Assembly: GCA_025354075.1 (NCBI GenBank)
Contig: JANXNO010000025.1
Coordinates: 1 to 7,994 of the forward strand
Source: Burkholderiales bacterium
GTDB taxonomy: Bacteria; Pseudomonadota; Gammaproteobacteria; Burkholderiales; Casimicrobiaceae
DNA: 7,994 nucleotides
Direction: 5' to 3'
Part shown: piece by piece, positions 1 through 7,550 of the stretch
Layout of the letters: each line of letters begins with the position of its first letter
Numbering within the stretch: position 1 is the stretch's first letter
Position numbers and translations under genes: made by a program
Notes under the pieces: generated by a model
Databases searched by the model: none
Told to the model about the DNA's origin: nothing
What the model saw: only the letters and a program-made list of their open reading frames with translations

Positions 1-83
1 CAAAACAATAGCTACGCCCAGGTTAAATGGTCGTTTCAGCGTAAAGCCATACTGAATCTCACACTGATGCGCGATGCCGCCAG
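1..83. other. Window edge with no supported gene
   Basis: This stretch lies downstream of the minus-strand secreted-protein gene. On the minus strand, positions 39 to 1 read LKRPFNLGVAIVL from a CTG codon, which resembles the start of a signal peptide. There is no normal start codon in that frame and no Shine-Dalgarno sequence ahead of it, so I do not call a gene. No hairpin followed by a T-run is visible as a terminator for the operon. A further minus-strand gene could begin to the left of the window. Confidence 0.3.
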
Positions 84-1067
84 TTACTCGCCACGAAGCG
101 CGGGCGCGCACCACGATGGACCGTCGCCTTGATAGCCATTAGCGAGCAATGCAGCGTAAACAGCGCGCGACTGCGTCCAGCGATGACTGATCGCGAGCGG
201 ATGGAACGCCTGATACACCGAAGACATGCCAAGCGGGCATGCGCCCTGGTTCAAGCGGCCAACAGCCGTGAGCGTCTCAAAAACTGGTTGGCCCCATTCA
301 CCCGCCAGGCGCAGTGACATTGCTTTGTCGACTGTGTAGAAGGCACCAGGATAGCCAGTGGGATAGCGAACGTAGTACAGCCGAGCCAGCGCCTCCGGTA
401 AACGATCCTCTGCTGCGAACGCAAATGCCTTGAACGTGTAACCCGTATCTGGCGAGCCAACTTCCAGCCAATCCCAGCCATTTGCAAACATAGTAAACCT
501 GCCGGACGAAAGCTGGATACCCCCTTCGCCCAGCACCATGCTGGGTGAGTAGAGACCCGTCCAAAAAGTGATTAGCGAGGCGGAAGCGGCAAATGGTGCG
601 ACATCAACGCTCGTCGTAAGCGTCTCGACCACGCGTGCGCCGGTGCTGTTGCTCCCCCCATAGCTAGTTATGTCGACTTTGATCGATTGCCGCCCGCGGG
701 GAAGTCCGGGCAACATGAATTTGCGTTGCTGCCCGCACACGCGAGCATCGTCTGGCCTCTGCTTCGGCGAGATCACATGCGTTAGCACGACCGATAGAGT
801 GTCAGCGGCGTACAGCACGTCGCCAAACAGCGGGAACACCGGGTCGAAGCAATAGCTGCCGCTCGTTTGCACCACTACCTCGAATGGTGTGTACTCCACG
901 GGTGGTGTTGACGCTCGAATGGTGCCGGTTGCCTGTGCATGCGCCAACCCCGCTGTCAACGCCAGCCACGCAAACAACACCGCCGCGGGCAACGTGGCGG
1001 TGTTGCGTCGACGACTCCAAACGAGTGACACCGCGCCGCCGTGCGGATAGAGCGAAAAGAAATTCAT
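84..1067 (-). CDS. Secreted protein of unknown function with a DUF5648-like C-terminal module
   Basis: This 327-residue protein is probably exported. An N-terminal basic stretch (RRR at 19-21) is followed by a hydrophobic core at about 27-41 and a likely signal peptidase site after AHA (residue 44). Residues about 46-157 look beta-rich and Ig-like, with a cysteine pair (C73, C111) that could form a disulfide. The C-terminal part (about 225-323) contains YYVRYPTGYPGAFYTVD, a cysteine at 277, SHRWTQS and a final SWCAP (C320). This matches the layout of the tail of the metalloprotease at 5099-6619 (SHFYT, cysteine, NHRFTVS, FCVP), a module I take to be DUF5648-like. Such modules occur on secreted and surface proteins; their ligand is not known to me. 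ATG is chosen because AAGGAG lies 7 bases upstream. The start is 11 bases after the stop of the interrupted gene, so the two were probably translationally coupled. No catalytic motif is visible. The gene call is firm, the function is not. Confidence 0.8.
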   Translation of the reverse strand: MNFFSLYPHGGAVSLVWSRRRNTATLPAAVLFAWLALTAGLAHAQATGTIRASTPPVEYTPFEVVVQTSGSYCFDPVFPLFGDVLYAADTLSVVLTHVISPKQRPDDARVCGQQRKFMLPGLPRGRQSIKVDITSYGGSNSTGARVVETLTTSVDVAPFAASASLITFWTGLYSPSMVLGEGGIQLSSGRFTMFANGWDWLEVGSPDTGYTFKAFAFAAEDRLPEALARLYYVRYPTGYPGAFYTVDKAMSLRLAGEWGQPVFETLTAVGRLNQGACPLGMSSVYQAFHPLAISHRWTQSRAVYAALLANGYQGDGPSWCAPALRGE

Positions 1068-1074
1068 GGTGATA

Positions 1075-1080
1075 CTCCTT
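1075..1080 (-). promoter_or_regulatory. Shine-Dalgarno AAGGAG overlapping the upstream stop codon
   Basis: On the minus strand the sequence TAAGGAGTATCACCATG places a consensus AAGGAG 7 bases before the ATG at 1067. Its first two A's belong to the TAA stop (1079-1081) of the preceding reading frame. This stop/SD overlap is typical of translationally coupled operon genes. It supports the view that translation normally ended at 1079, not at the premature stop at 1412. Confidence 0.8.
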
Positions 1081-2125
1081 ACGGGGACGTGTACGACGAC
1101 ACGTTGGTGAAGTAGAGCGTCCAGTAAACGTTTGCGCTAAGAACGTGCAAGAACGCGACGCCTGCACCACCGGAACGGAAGTAGGCTGATGTGCTATCCA
1201 CGGTGGGTGAAACAAATTCCGGGCATGTACCGCCCGGCTGGCATCTCCAGTACACCGACTGCTGCCAAATGTTGGCACCGACCAAAAAGCGTTTCGGTGT
1301 GACGGCATCCCACGCCCCGCACGTTGACGGCGACGCGCTAACTCCGTCAAAAACTGGATTTGAACACCCGGGATATGCGCCGCAAGGAGTGCCGGGAGGA
1401 TTGCTTGGAGATTAATTTTGGATCGCCCAAGACTGCAACGACGTTTTATTGGCACTGCCGCAAGCCCCGGCGCCATCAAATATGGCGGCACCCTTGCCAT
1501 CAAAGTCGCTATCCAGATTGCTATTACTCACCGTCAGTGCTGACACCGCAAAGTGCGAATTCGAGCCGCTGTTCTCAAAGTTGGATGGGGTGACAGTGAA
1601 GTCGACCACTTGAAACGTGTGCCCGCTAGGCATTGCCTTCGGCACCCAGAAGTAGCCGTACGTTGTCCAGGGAATGTAGCCACCATAGTTGGTGTTGATA
1701 ATGCTGAATTCGGTCGGCAGTTCGGCCAGCGGCGTCACTACTGTCTTGGGCCGGTTTGCCGCCTTGGGAGTGTCCTCCACGTCGAGCACCGCAACCGGGA
1801 ATCCTGATTCAAAAAGTCGCATTACCTCGTCGTCCGACACGACCACCCGTTTTGCACCAATCAACTGATTTTGCCTATCGACGCGACCTTCTAGGCGCAT
1901 CAATCGACCATCGCCTGCGAAGCGGTTGAAGATGATCGGCGGCGGCACTTTGCCGTCTACCGTCCTACCGACCGTTGGCTCGCAAATGCGTGGCAGCTGG
2001 GGCGACGCATCCGCCGAGTGAGCCACGCCCGCTGTCCAAATCGTTGCCGTAAGCATGAGCGCCGCGGCACCGATCCGGCGTGTATTCCAAGCACTGTCGG
2101 CTGCGAAAAAAGTATGCGAGGTCAA
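1079..2125 (-). pseudogene. Secreted protein of unknown function interrupted by an in-frame TAA
   Basis: From a TTG at 2125 the frame encodes 237 residues, then meets TAA at 1412-1414, then stays open for exactly 110 codons to TAA at 1079-1081. The first part has an N-terminal RR (16-17), a hydrophobic core (about 19-33) and a likely cleavage site near AHS-ADA (35-40), so it is exported. The mature part is beta-rich, contains YGGYIPWTTYGYFW (147-160), and has only two cysteines (48, 222). The part after the stop holds five cysteines (248, 254, 269, 295, 301, counting the stop as codon 238) and aromatic strands such as NVYWTLYFTN. It resembles coding sequence in composition and ends at the coupled stop/SD junction. 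The only candidate restart, TTG at 1285, has no Shine-Dalgarno sequence and leaves 42 open codons unexplained. One base change (for example CAA to TAA) would explain the break. Alternatives are a sequencing error, readthrough, or a truly shorter protein. I do not recognise the family. Confidence 0.7.
1412..1414 (-). other. Premature in-frame stop codon (TAA)
   Basis: The local minus-strand codons are CAA AAT TAA TCT CCA. Reading continues in the same frame for 110 sense codons after this TAA. CAA, GAA, AAA, TTA, TCA and the tyrosine codons are all one substitution away, so the ancestral residue cannot be fixed from this sequence alone. Confidence 0.7.
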
Positions 2126-2135
2126 TTAGCGAAAT

Positions 2136-2140
2136 TCCTT
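2136..2140 (-). promoter_or_regulatory. Shine-Dalgarno (AAGGA) supporting a TTG start
   Basis: On the minus strand AAGGA sits 10 bases ahead of the TTG at 2125, and an in-frame TAA directly precedes that TTG, so the gene cannot begin further upstream. The next in-frame ATG (residue 24) would remove the RR and half of the hydrophobic core of the signal peptide. TTG is therefore the best start. Confidence 0.6.
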
Positions 2141-2482
2141 GAACCTATCAACACTGGGACAAAGGCACCACAAATATGCTGTTGAATTAGTGTATGCCGC
2201 GCTTATTGGCCTATCAACGCCTTCGCCGCAAATCGTCGCGTTGTCCTACAAATTCATGATCATGGCTTGAGCAACTAACCACGCGGCTCATGTCCGTGAC
2301 GCTTTGTCGTGCCCGGGAAGGCCGAGAGCGCAGCCAACGAAGCATGCTGTAACAGCTTTTAGAACTAAAGCTTTGTTTAAATAGGGCTAACGGCCTGTTT
2401 TTCGACTTATCGACTTTTCAATAAATATCTGTTGAGCCCCTGTTAAATGGCGCTTTGGTCAAAAAGTCGTATCTGTCAGCGC

Positions 2483-2488
2483 TACAAT
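2483..2488 (+). promoter_or_regulatory. Candidate -10 element (TACAAT) for fbp
   Basis: TACAAT is one base from the sigma-70 -10 consensus and lies 38 bases ahead of the fbp ATG, which would give a short leader of roughly 30 bases. No good -35 sits at 16-18 bases; the nearest TTG-containing hexamer (TTGGTC, 2455-2460) is 22 bases away. The call is therefore weak. Confidence 0.3.
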
Positions 2489-2526
2489 TATGGCTTCGCC
2501 ACCCCGTCTTTTTTGACATCCCGCCC

Positions 2527-3540
<1,014 letters not shown>

Positions 3541-3560
3541 ACGGCGATCCTTTTTAAACT

Positions 3561-4274
3561 GTGAGCTCAGACAGAAGCCTCTCTTTCACCGGCATTACCC
3601 GCGAAGCAATCGAAAACGATTACTCGCGCGAAGCCATCCGCAACTCCCCGCTCGCTGATCACGTGCTCTGCGACAAATCGCTCGGCGAATCGCTTGATTG
3701 CATGCTCGAAGAATGGGACGGCGAGACCGACGTGCACGTATTCGCCTACGGCTCGCTGATCTGGAACCCGTGCATGGAACACAGCGGTCGCACTGCCGCC
3801 ACCGTACGCGGTTTTCATCGCCGGTTTTGCCTGTGGAGCAACGTTTATCGCGGCACGCCGGAGAACCCCGGCTTGGTGCTCGCGCTGGATCGTGGCGGCG
3901 CGTGCCGTGGTGTCGCGTATCGCCTGCATGCGAACGTGGCGCGCAAGGAACTGGCGCTGCTGTGGCGGCGCGAAATGTTTGGCGGCAGCTACGTTGCCAA
4001 ATGGCTCAACGCGAAGACCGAAGACGGTCCGATCCGCGCGATTGGCTTCGTGATGAACCATCGATCCAAAGCGTACGCAGGGCGACTCGCTGACGATCAG
4101 GTGGTGGAGAAACTCGCCACCTGTCGCGGCCATTACGGCTCGGGTGCAGACTATTTGTGTCAAACGGCAGCGGCATTGCGCGCGGCAGGACTCGATGATC
4201 CGCATATGGATCGTCTGTGTGATCTGCTTTCGGCACGCGAGGTTGAGCTGCCTTGCAGCGGCGGCAAACGCTAG
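3561..4274 (+). CDS. chaC: ChaC-type gamma-glutamylcyclotransferase, glutathione-specific
   Basis: ChaC-family enzymes cleave glutathione in the cytoplasm, releasing 5-oxoproline and Cys-Gly, and so take part in glutathione turnover. The 237-residue product matches the usual length (about 230). The substrate-binding loop YGSLIWNP is at 63-70, next to beta-strand VHVFA. WRREMFGGSY (135-144) carries the predicted catalytic glutamate E138, equivalent to the WKREM region of E. coli ChaC as I recall it. FHRRFCLWS (85-93), RGVAYRL (116-122) and YLCQTAAALRAAGLDD (188-203) also fit the fold. The GTG start is chosen because ITRE (12-15) lines up with the N-terminus of E. coli ChaC; the next ATG (residue 48) would cut into the conserved part. 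No clear Shine-Dalgarno sequence precedes the GTG, so translation may depend on ribosomes leaving fbp 20 bases upstream. The pairing with fbp has no obvious metabolic logic. Confidence 0.92.
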   Translation: MSSDRSLSFTGITREAIENDYSREAIRNSPLADHVLCDKSLGESLDCMLEEWDGETDVHVFAYGSLIWNPCMEHSGRTAATVRGFHRRFCLWSNVYRGTPENPGLVLALDRGGACRGVAYRLHANVARKELALLWRREMFGGSYVAKWLNAKTEDGPIRAIGFVMNHRSKAYAGRLADDQVVEKLATCRGHYGSGADYLCQTAAALRAAGLDDPHMDRLCDLLSAREVELPCSGGKR

Positions 4275-4414
4275 CACGTTGTAGTAGCGACCGGGCCGCG
4301 AACGCGCGCGACTGGCGGCACGCCGGCGGGCACCTCAACGAATCAGAATGCGTGGGCTGGCGCCTGACTTTCCGCTGTGATACTGTGCCGCCCTAACGGC
4401 ATTCCGAATCAATA

Positions 4415-4420
4415 AAAGGA
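4415..4420 (+). promoter_or_regulatory. Shine-Dalgarno (AAAGGA) for the YidB-family gene
   Basis: AAAGGA lies 6 bases before the ATG at 4427, a good match in sequence and spacing. It fixes the start. Confidence 0.7.
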
Positions 4421-4426
4421 CTAATC

Positions 4427-5005
4427 ATGGGTTTACTCGACGGTGTTTTGGGCGCAGTGCTCGGCGGCGGCAACAACAACAATAGCAACAACGGCGGGCA
4501 GCAGGATTTGATAGGCAGCCTGATCGGTGGACTCATTCAGCAAGCCGGTGGCATCGGCGGCTTGCTCGGCATGCTCAAGCAGGGCGGTCTTGGCCAACAT
4601 GCGGATTCCTGGCAGGGCACCGGGCAAAACATGCCAGTGGACGGTGGCGATCTGCTTAAAGTGCTGGGCGGCATGATGGCGGGTGGCGCGATGAATCAGG
4701 CGCAGGGCCAGCAAGGTGGCATGGGCGGCATGGGCGGTTTGCTCGGCCAGGTGCTCGGCGGCGCAGCCCCCGGTGGTGCAGGTGGCGGTGGCGGCAGTCT
4801 GGGCGATTTGCTCTCGCAAAGCGGTATCGGTCAGGATCAACTCGGTGGACTGCTCGCGCAAGTTTTGCCGCACGTCGTTGACGGCATGACGCCCGGTGGG
4901 CAAGTGCCGCAGGATCACTCGAATGACATGATGGCAAACGTGCTGGGCAGCGTTTTCAAAAGCGCGATGGGTGGTGGTGCCAGCAAAGGCGGATTGTTCG
5001 GGTAA
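4427..5005 (+). CDS. YidB/DUF937 family protein with a glycine-methionine-rich insert
   Basis: This 192-residue low-complexity protein begins MGLLDGVLG, the hallmark N-terminus of the YidB (DUF937) family, whose function is unknown to me. The conserved core appears in two pieces: SLIGGLIQQAGGIGGLLGMLKQGGLG (31-56) with SWQGTGQNMPV (61-71), and SLGDLLSQSGIGQDQLGGLLAQVLPHVVDGMTPGGQVP (124-161). Between them, residues about 81-123 form a Gly/Met/Gln-rich segment that I do not expect in typical members, which I recall as about 130-150 residues. An asparagine-rich stretch (16-22) and a Gly-rich C-terminus (about 182-192) add length. There is no signal peptide or membrane helix. The gene has its own Shine-Dalgarno sequence and lies 152 bases after chaC, so it is probably an independent unit. 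The long minus-strand ORF opposite it is a composition shadow. Confidence 0.85.
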   Translation: MGLLDGVLGAVLGGGNNNNSNNGGQQDLIGSLIGGLIQQAGGIGGLLGMLKQGGLGQHADSWQGTGQNMPVDGGDLLKVLGGMMAGGAMNQAQGQQGGMGGMGGLLGQVLGGAAPGGAGGGGGSLGDLLSQSGIGQDQLGGLLAQVLPHVVDGMTPGGQVPQDHSNDMMANVLGSVFKSAMGGGASKGGLFG

Positions 5006-5042
5006 GGCTTAAAATCAACAGCTACAGCAACGACGTATGACC

Positions 5043-5098
5043 GGGGGAACGTCGCGTGGCAGTGATGATGCACGCGATGCAATGAGGATCGTTCCCCC
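5043..5098 (+). promoter_or_regulatory. Nested hairpin in the leader of the first metalloprotease
   Basis: A perfect 9-bp stem (5043-5051 with 5090-5098, GGGGGAACG/CGTTCCCCC) is directly continued by a perfect 7-bp stem (5052-5058 with 5071-5077, TCGCGTG/CACGCGA). The apical loop has 12 bases (5059-5070). The 12 bases on the 3' side between the stems (5078-5089) bulge out and contain the Shine-Dalgarno GAGGA (5084-5088). The ATG at 5099 follows the last paired base. The ribosome must therefore open the outer stem, which fills the whole SD-to-start spacer. This suggests translational control, such as a thermosensor-like or protein-bound operator. No T-run follows, so it is not an intrinsic terminator for the YidB gene. 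The structure is seen; its role is inferred. Confidence 0.6.
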
Positions 5099-6619
5099 AT
5101 GATTTTTTATTCAGTCCTTCGCGCCTCGCGCGCCGTAACACTGTGCCTGGCGCTGGTCGCCCCCATGGGGCAGGCGGCAGAACAAGAGAACGACTTCAAG
5201 GTCTTCTTCAACAGCCAATCCCCTGACGAACAAAAGTACCTGACCTTCGGCTGGAATGGCTGGAGCGGGCGCACCATTCATTGGCGCTACAACGATGCCA
5301 ATCGTCCCGCCAACATTTCATCAAACGCCAGCGCGACGGTCGATCGCATTCAGGGAGCGATGGCCAAATGGTCCGCCGTCTGCAACGTGCAGTTCGTCTA
5401 CGACAGCAGCACCACGGGGGCCGCGAGCCTCGCCTCGGGCAGCCGCGACGGGGCGAACGTCATCGCGTGGAGCGCGCTGTCGGGCAACACCACGGGCATC
5501 ACCTACGTCGGCGCGAGCGGCTTCTCGGGACAGACCTACACGCTCGATGAGGCCGACATGGTCATCAACTATCAATACAACCCGGTGCTTGATTCGACGC
5601 TGCTGCACGAGACCGGACACATGCTGGGGCTCAAGCATTCCAACCAGGAAAGCACGGTGATGTCCGGGCCGAACACCGCGCCCGATCCGTCCACCCGCTA
5701 CACCGGGCTTGCCGCGTTGCAAGCAGATGACATAGCGGGTTGTCAGGCGCTCTACGGCGCACCAGCCACGTCACCGGCCAAGCCAATCTCGACCGTGTCG
5801 GTGGCCGCGCTTGCGTTCGCCAATACCACCGTCGGTGCCAGCGTAACGGACACCGTGACGCTCACCAATAGCGGCGCTGCGGCGCTTACGATTAATTACA
5901 CGAGCGTATCGGGCACCGATTTTTCGCTGGCCTCCAGCACCTGCAATGCGGGCGCGTCCCTGTCGCCGGGCGCGTCCTGCGTTGCCACTGCGCGCTTCGC
6001 GCCAACGGCCATCGGCGCGCGCAGCGGCACGCTCAACATCGGCCACAACGCCACGCCCGCGGTCACCACGATTGCCCTCACCGGCAGTGGCGTCAGCAGC
6101 ACGGCAGCAACGCGGCAAATGGTTGAGTACCGCTTTGTGCCGCTCGACTATTACTTCATCACCTCGCGTGATTCGGAAAAGGCGGCGCTGGACGCCACCA
6201 GTGGCTTCACGCGCACCGGTGCTTCATTCGGTGTGTATGCGCAGCCGCAAGGCAGCGCGCGACCGATCACTCGCTTCTACTTTGATCGCGTTGCCCTGGG
6301 TAACGGTCGCGGCAGCCATTTCTATACCCTGCTCGACAACGAGTTGCTCATCCTTGCACAACAAAATCCCTTGCAAAGCACCGCGCCGGGATTCGCGCAA
6401 AACGAAGGTGTGGACTCGTACGCCTACCTGCCGCTGGTGCCCGGAGTGGGCGGCTCCTGCGCGAGCGGTTTGCTGCCGGTGTATCGCCTGTTTCGGGGTG
6501 CGGTGCGCTTCCCGGACAACGCAAACCATCGCTTCACCGTGAGCGTGGCGACGTACAACAGCTTTGTAGCGCTGGGCTGGGACGGTGAAGGTGTCAGCTT
6601 CTGCGTGCCTTCGAATTAG
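5099..6619 (+). CDS. Secreted matrixin-like zinc metalloprotease with Ig-like and DUF5648-like domains
   Basis: This 506-residue protein is predicted to be exported. The N-terminus is basic (R8, R11), followed by a hydrophobic core (about 12-22) and a likely cleavage after QAA (25-27). The catalytic domain (about 33-220) has the metzincin zinc motif HETGHMLGLKHS (170-181): H170, H174 and H180 bind zinc and E171 is the general base. A Met-turn candidate (VMSGPN, M188) follows, and the domain ends in ADDIAGCQALYG. This matches the matrixin (peptidase M10-like) subgroup. Residues about 231-332 form an Ig-like choice-of-anchor-D-like domain (VSVAALAFANTTVG, then TNSG, then GSGV). Residues about 341-504 resemble DUF5648, including YYFITS, GSHFYT, NHRFT and FCVP. 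No pro-domain cysteine switch is evident. ATG at 5099 uses GAGGA at 5084-5088, enclosed in a strong hairpin. A paralogue follows 145 bases downstream. Substrate unknown. Confidence 0.9.
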   Translation: MIFYSVLRASRAVTLCLALVAPMGQAAEQENDFKVFFNSQSPDEQKYLTFGWNGWSGRTIHWRYNDANRPANISSNASATVDRIQGAMAKWSAVCNVQFVYDSSTTGAASLASGSRDGANVIAWSALSGNTTGITYVGASGFSGQTYTLDEADMVINYQYNPVLDSTLLHETGHMLGLKHSNQESTVMSGPNTAPDPSTRYTGLAALQADDIAGCQALYGAPATSPAKPISTVSVAALAFANTTVGASVTDTVTLTNSGAAALTINYTSVSGTDFSLASSTCNAGASLSPGASCVATARFAPTAIGARSGTLNIGHNATPAVTTIALTGSGVSSTAATRQMVEYRFVPLDYYFITSRDSEKAALDATSGFTRTGASFGVYAQPQGSARPITRFYFDRVALGNGRGSHFYTLLDNELLILAQQNPLQSTAPGFAQNEGVDSYAYLPLVPGVGGSCASGLLPVYRLFRGAVRFPDNANHRFTVSVATYNSFVALGWDGEGVSFCVPSN

Positions 6620-6724
6620 TATGCGACGTTGGTTCGAGCATATCGGCTGAACGTGCTTGACGGCACGAGCGCTCCTTTCGTTGCGGGAACTACGGTTGCC
6701 AGATCGGGTCGATCTTCAGACCAC

Positions 6725-6745
6725 GGGGATCCAAATCCCTTTTTT
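6725..6745 (+). terminator. Possible intrinsic terminator between the tandem metalloproteases
   Basis: GGGAT (6726-6730) pairs with ATCCC (6735-6739) around a CCAA loop, with a possible extra G-T pair, and is followed by six T's (6740-6745). The stem is short (5 bp), so termination may be partial. GGGATCC at 6726-6732 can instead pair with GGATCCC at 6751-6757, a 7-bp stem that would cover AGGA, the only ribosome-binding-like sequence before the ATG at 6765. The two pairings exclude each other. Confidence 0.4.
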
Positions 6746-6764
6746 CGCCAGGATCCCAGACATC

Positions 6765-7550
6765 ATGAAACGTGCCCCAAGACAGCATTCCGCCAGATTC
6801 GCGGCGCTTGCAACGATGGCCGCAGCCACCGCGTTTGCTGCCAGCGCAATGAACGTGTCGGCCATCACCGCCGACTACAGCACTGACTTTCACGTCGTTC
6901 ACCGCAGCAGCGATGCGCAGAAGTTCCTGACCTACGGCTGGAACGGCTGGGCCGACAAGACCGTGCGTTGGCGTTACAACGATGCCAATCGGCCCGCCGC
7001 CGCTTCGGCATCGGCTACAGCGATGCTCACCAGCGTGCGCGCTGCGATGGACAAATGGTCGGCCGTGTGCGCTGTGACCTTTGTGTACGATGGCGAAACA
7101 ACCAGCGGCGCGAGCCTCGCCAACAGTGGGGCGCACGACGCGATCAATGCCATTACCTGGGGTACGCTCGATAGCGGTGTCTCCGCGTTGACCTATGTCG
7201 GCACCAGCAGCGCCTCGGCCATCACGCCCACGCTGGACGAGGCCGACACGGTCATCAGCGTCGCGCTGGGATCGTCAGGACTCGACGCCGTATTGCTGCA
7301 CGAAGTCGGTCACATGATCGGCCTTAAACATTCAAACGTCGAGAACGCTGTGATGTCCGGGCCCAACACGGCACCCGATCCCTCGACCGGCTACACGCAG
7401 CTCACCACACTTGCGGCCGATGACATCGCCGGCTGCCGATCGCTGTATGGTGATTCGGTGCCGACCCCCAGCGACACGACAGTGGCGGTCAGCGCGACCA
7501 GCCTGACTTTCGCCGATACAGTCGTCAATGATGTCAGCAACACGCAGATC
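6765..7550 (+). CDS. Second secreted matrixin-like metalloprotease, cut off inside its Ig-like domain
   Basis: This is a paralogue of the preceding protease. The N-terminus MKRAPRQHSAR is basic and is followed by an alanine-rich hydrophobic stretch (about 12-29), a probable signal peptide. The catalytic domain shares GWNGW, WRYNDANRP, KWSAVC, LDEAD, VMSGPNTAPDPST and ADDIAGC with copy one, and by eye about half the residues are identical. The zinc motif is HEVGHMIGLKHS (179-190) with H179, E180, H183 and H189, so the catalytic domain appears intact. The following VAVSATSLTFADTVVNDVSNTQ starts the same Ig-like domain as in copy one. After about residue 256-262 the similarity stops and FlgK sequence begins without a stop or frame change. 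No stop occurs before the window end, so the reading frame is 410 codons and still open. The start at 6765 has AGGA 11 bases upstream, a weak site. The expected rest of the Ig-like domain and any tail are missing. Confidence 0.82.
7536..7550 (+). other. Junction between metalloprotease and FlgK sequence
   Basis: To the left the frame reads FADTVVNDVSN, as expected for an Ig-like domain start. To the right it reads TQIVAVRASGHAPN, as expected for the helix before the LLDQRD motif of FlgK. The codons around AAC ACG CAG (7539-7547) fit both proteins, so the crossover may lie in a few bases of shared sequence. By hand count GC is about 63.5 % over 7021-7500 and about 71 % over 7561-7994. Confidence 0.7.

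Larger units (their letters stand above)
2126..2526. other. Divergent intergenic region
   Basis: About 400 bases separate the minus-strand operon from fbp. They must hold both divergent promoters. By hand count, GC is about 39 % over 2341-2460, far below the flanking genes. A 6-bp inverted repeat, AGCTTT/AAAGCT with a 7-base loop, lies at 2354-2372 and is followed by TTGTTT; it is too weak and AT-rich to call a terminator. A tandem TCGACTTA/TCGACTTT repeat lies at 2402-2417. I see no RNA gene and no convincing ORF. Confidence 0.5.

Noticed and set aside
1..39. Signal-peptide-like minus-strand start LKRPFNLGVAIVL
   Set aside because: The frame has only a CTG at the right place, no Shine-Dalgarno sequence, and is cut by the window edge after 13 codons.
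1079..1285. Independent small gene of 68 codons starting at TTG 1285
   Set aside because: No Shine-Dalgarno sequence precedes it, and the frame is open for 42 further codons upstream, back to the TAA of the preceding gene. It is better read as the distal part of that gene.
802..1503. Minus-strand open frame of 233 codons overlapping the two secreted-protein genes
   Set aside because: It overlaps both the 84-1067 gene and the tail of the interrupted gene in another frame, has an Arg/His-rich product, and lacks a signal peptide or motif.
2354..2380. AGCTTT/AAAGCT hairpin as a terminator
   Set aside because: The stem is only 6 bp and AT-rich, the following T-run is interrupted, and no gene ends just upstream on the plus strand.
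3567..4277. Minus-strand open frame of 236 codons opposite chaC
   Set aside because: It lies wholly antisense to a well-recognised chaC gene. Its product is rich in Arg, Ala and His as expected from reading high-GC sequence backwards, with no recognisable motif.
4314..4392. Inverted repeat GGCGGCAC/GTGCCGCC between chaC and the YidB-family gene
   Set aside because: The 8-base arms are 63 bases apart in GC-rich sequence and no T-run follows. Chance is likely.
4433..4918. Minus-strand open frame opposite the YidB-family gene
   Set aside because: The glycine-rich sense codons read as Ala/His/Thr repeats on the other strand, and the sense frame has a good Shine-Dalgarno sequence and family motifs.
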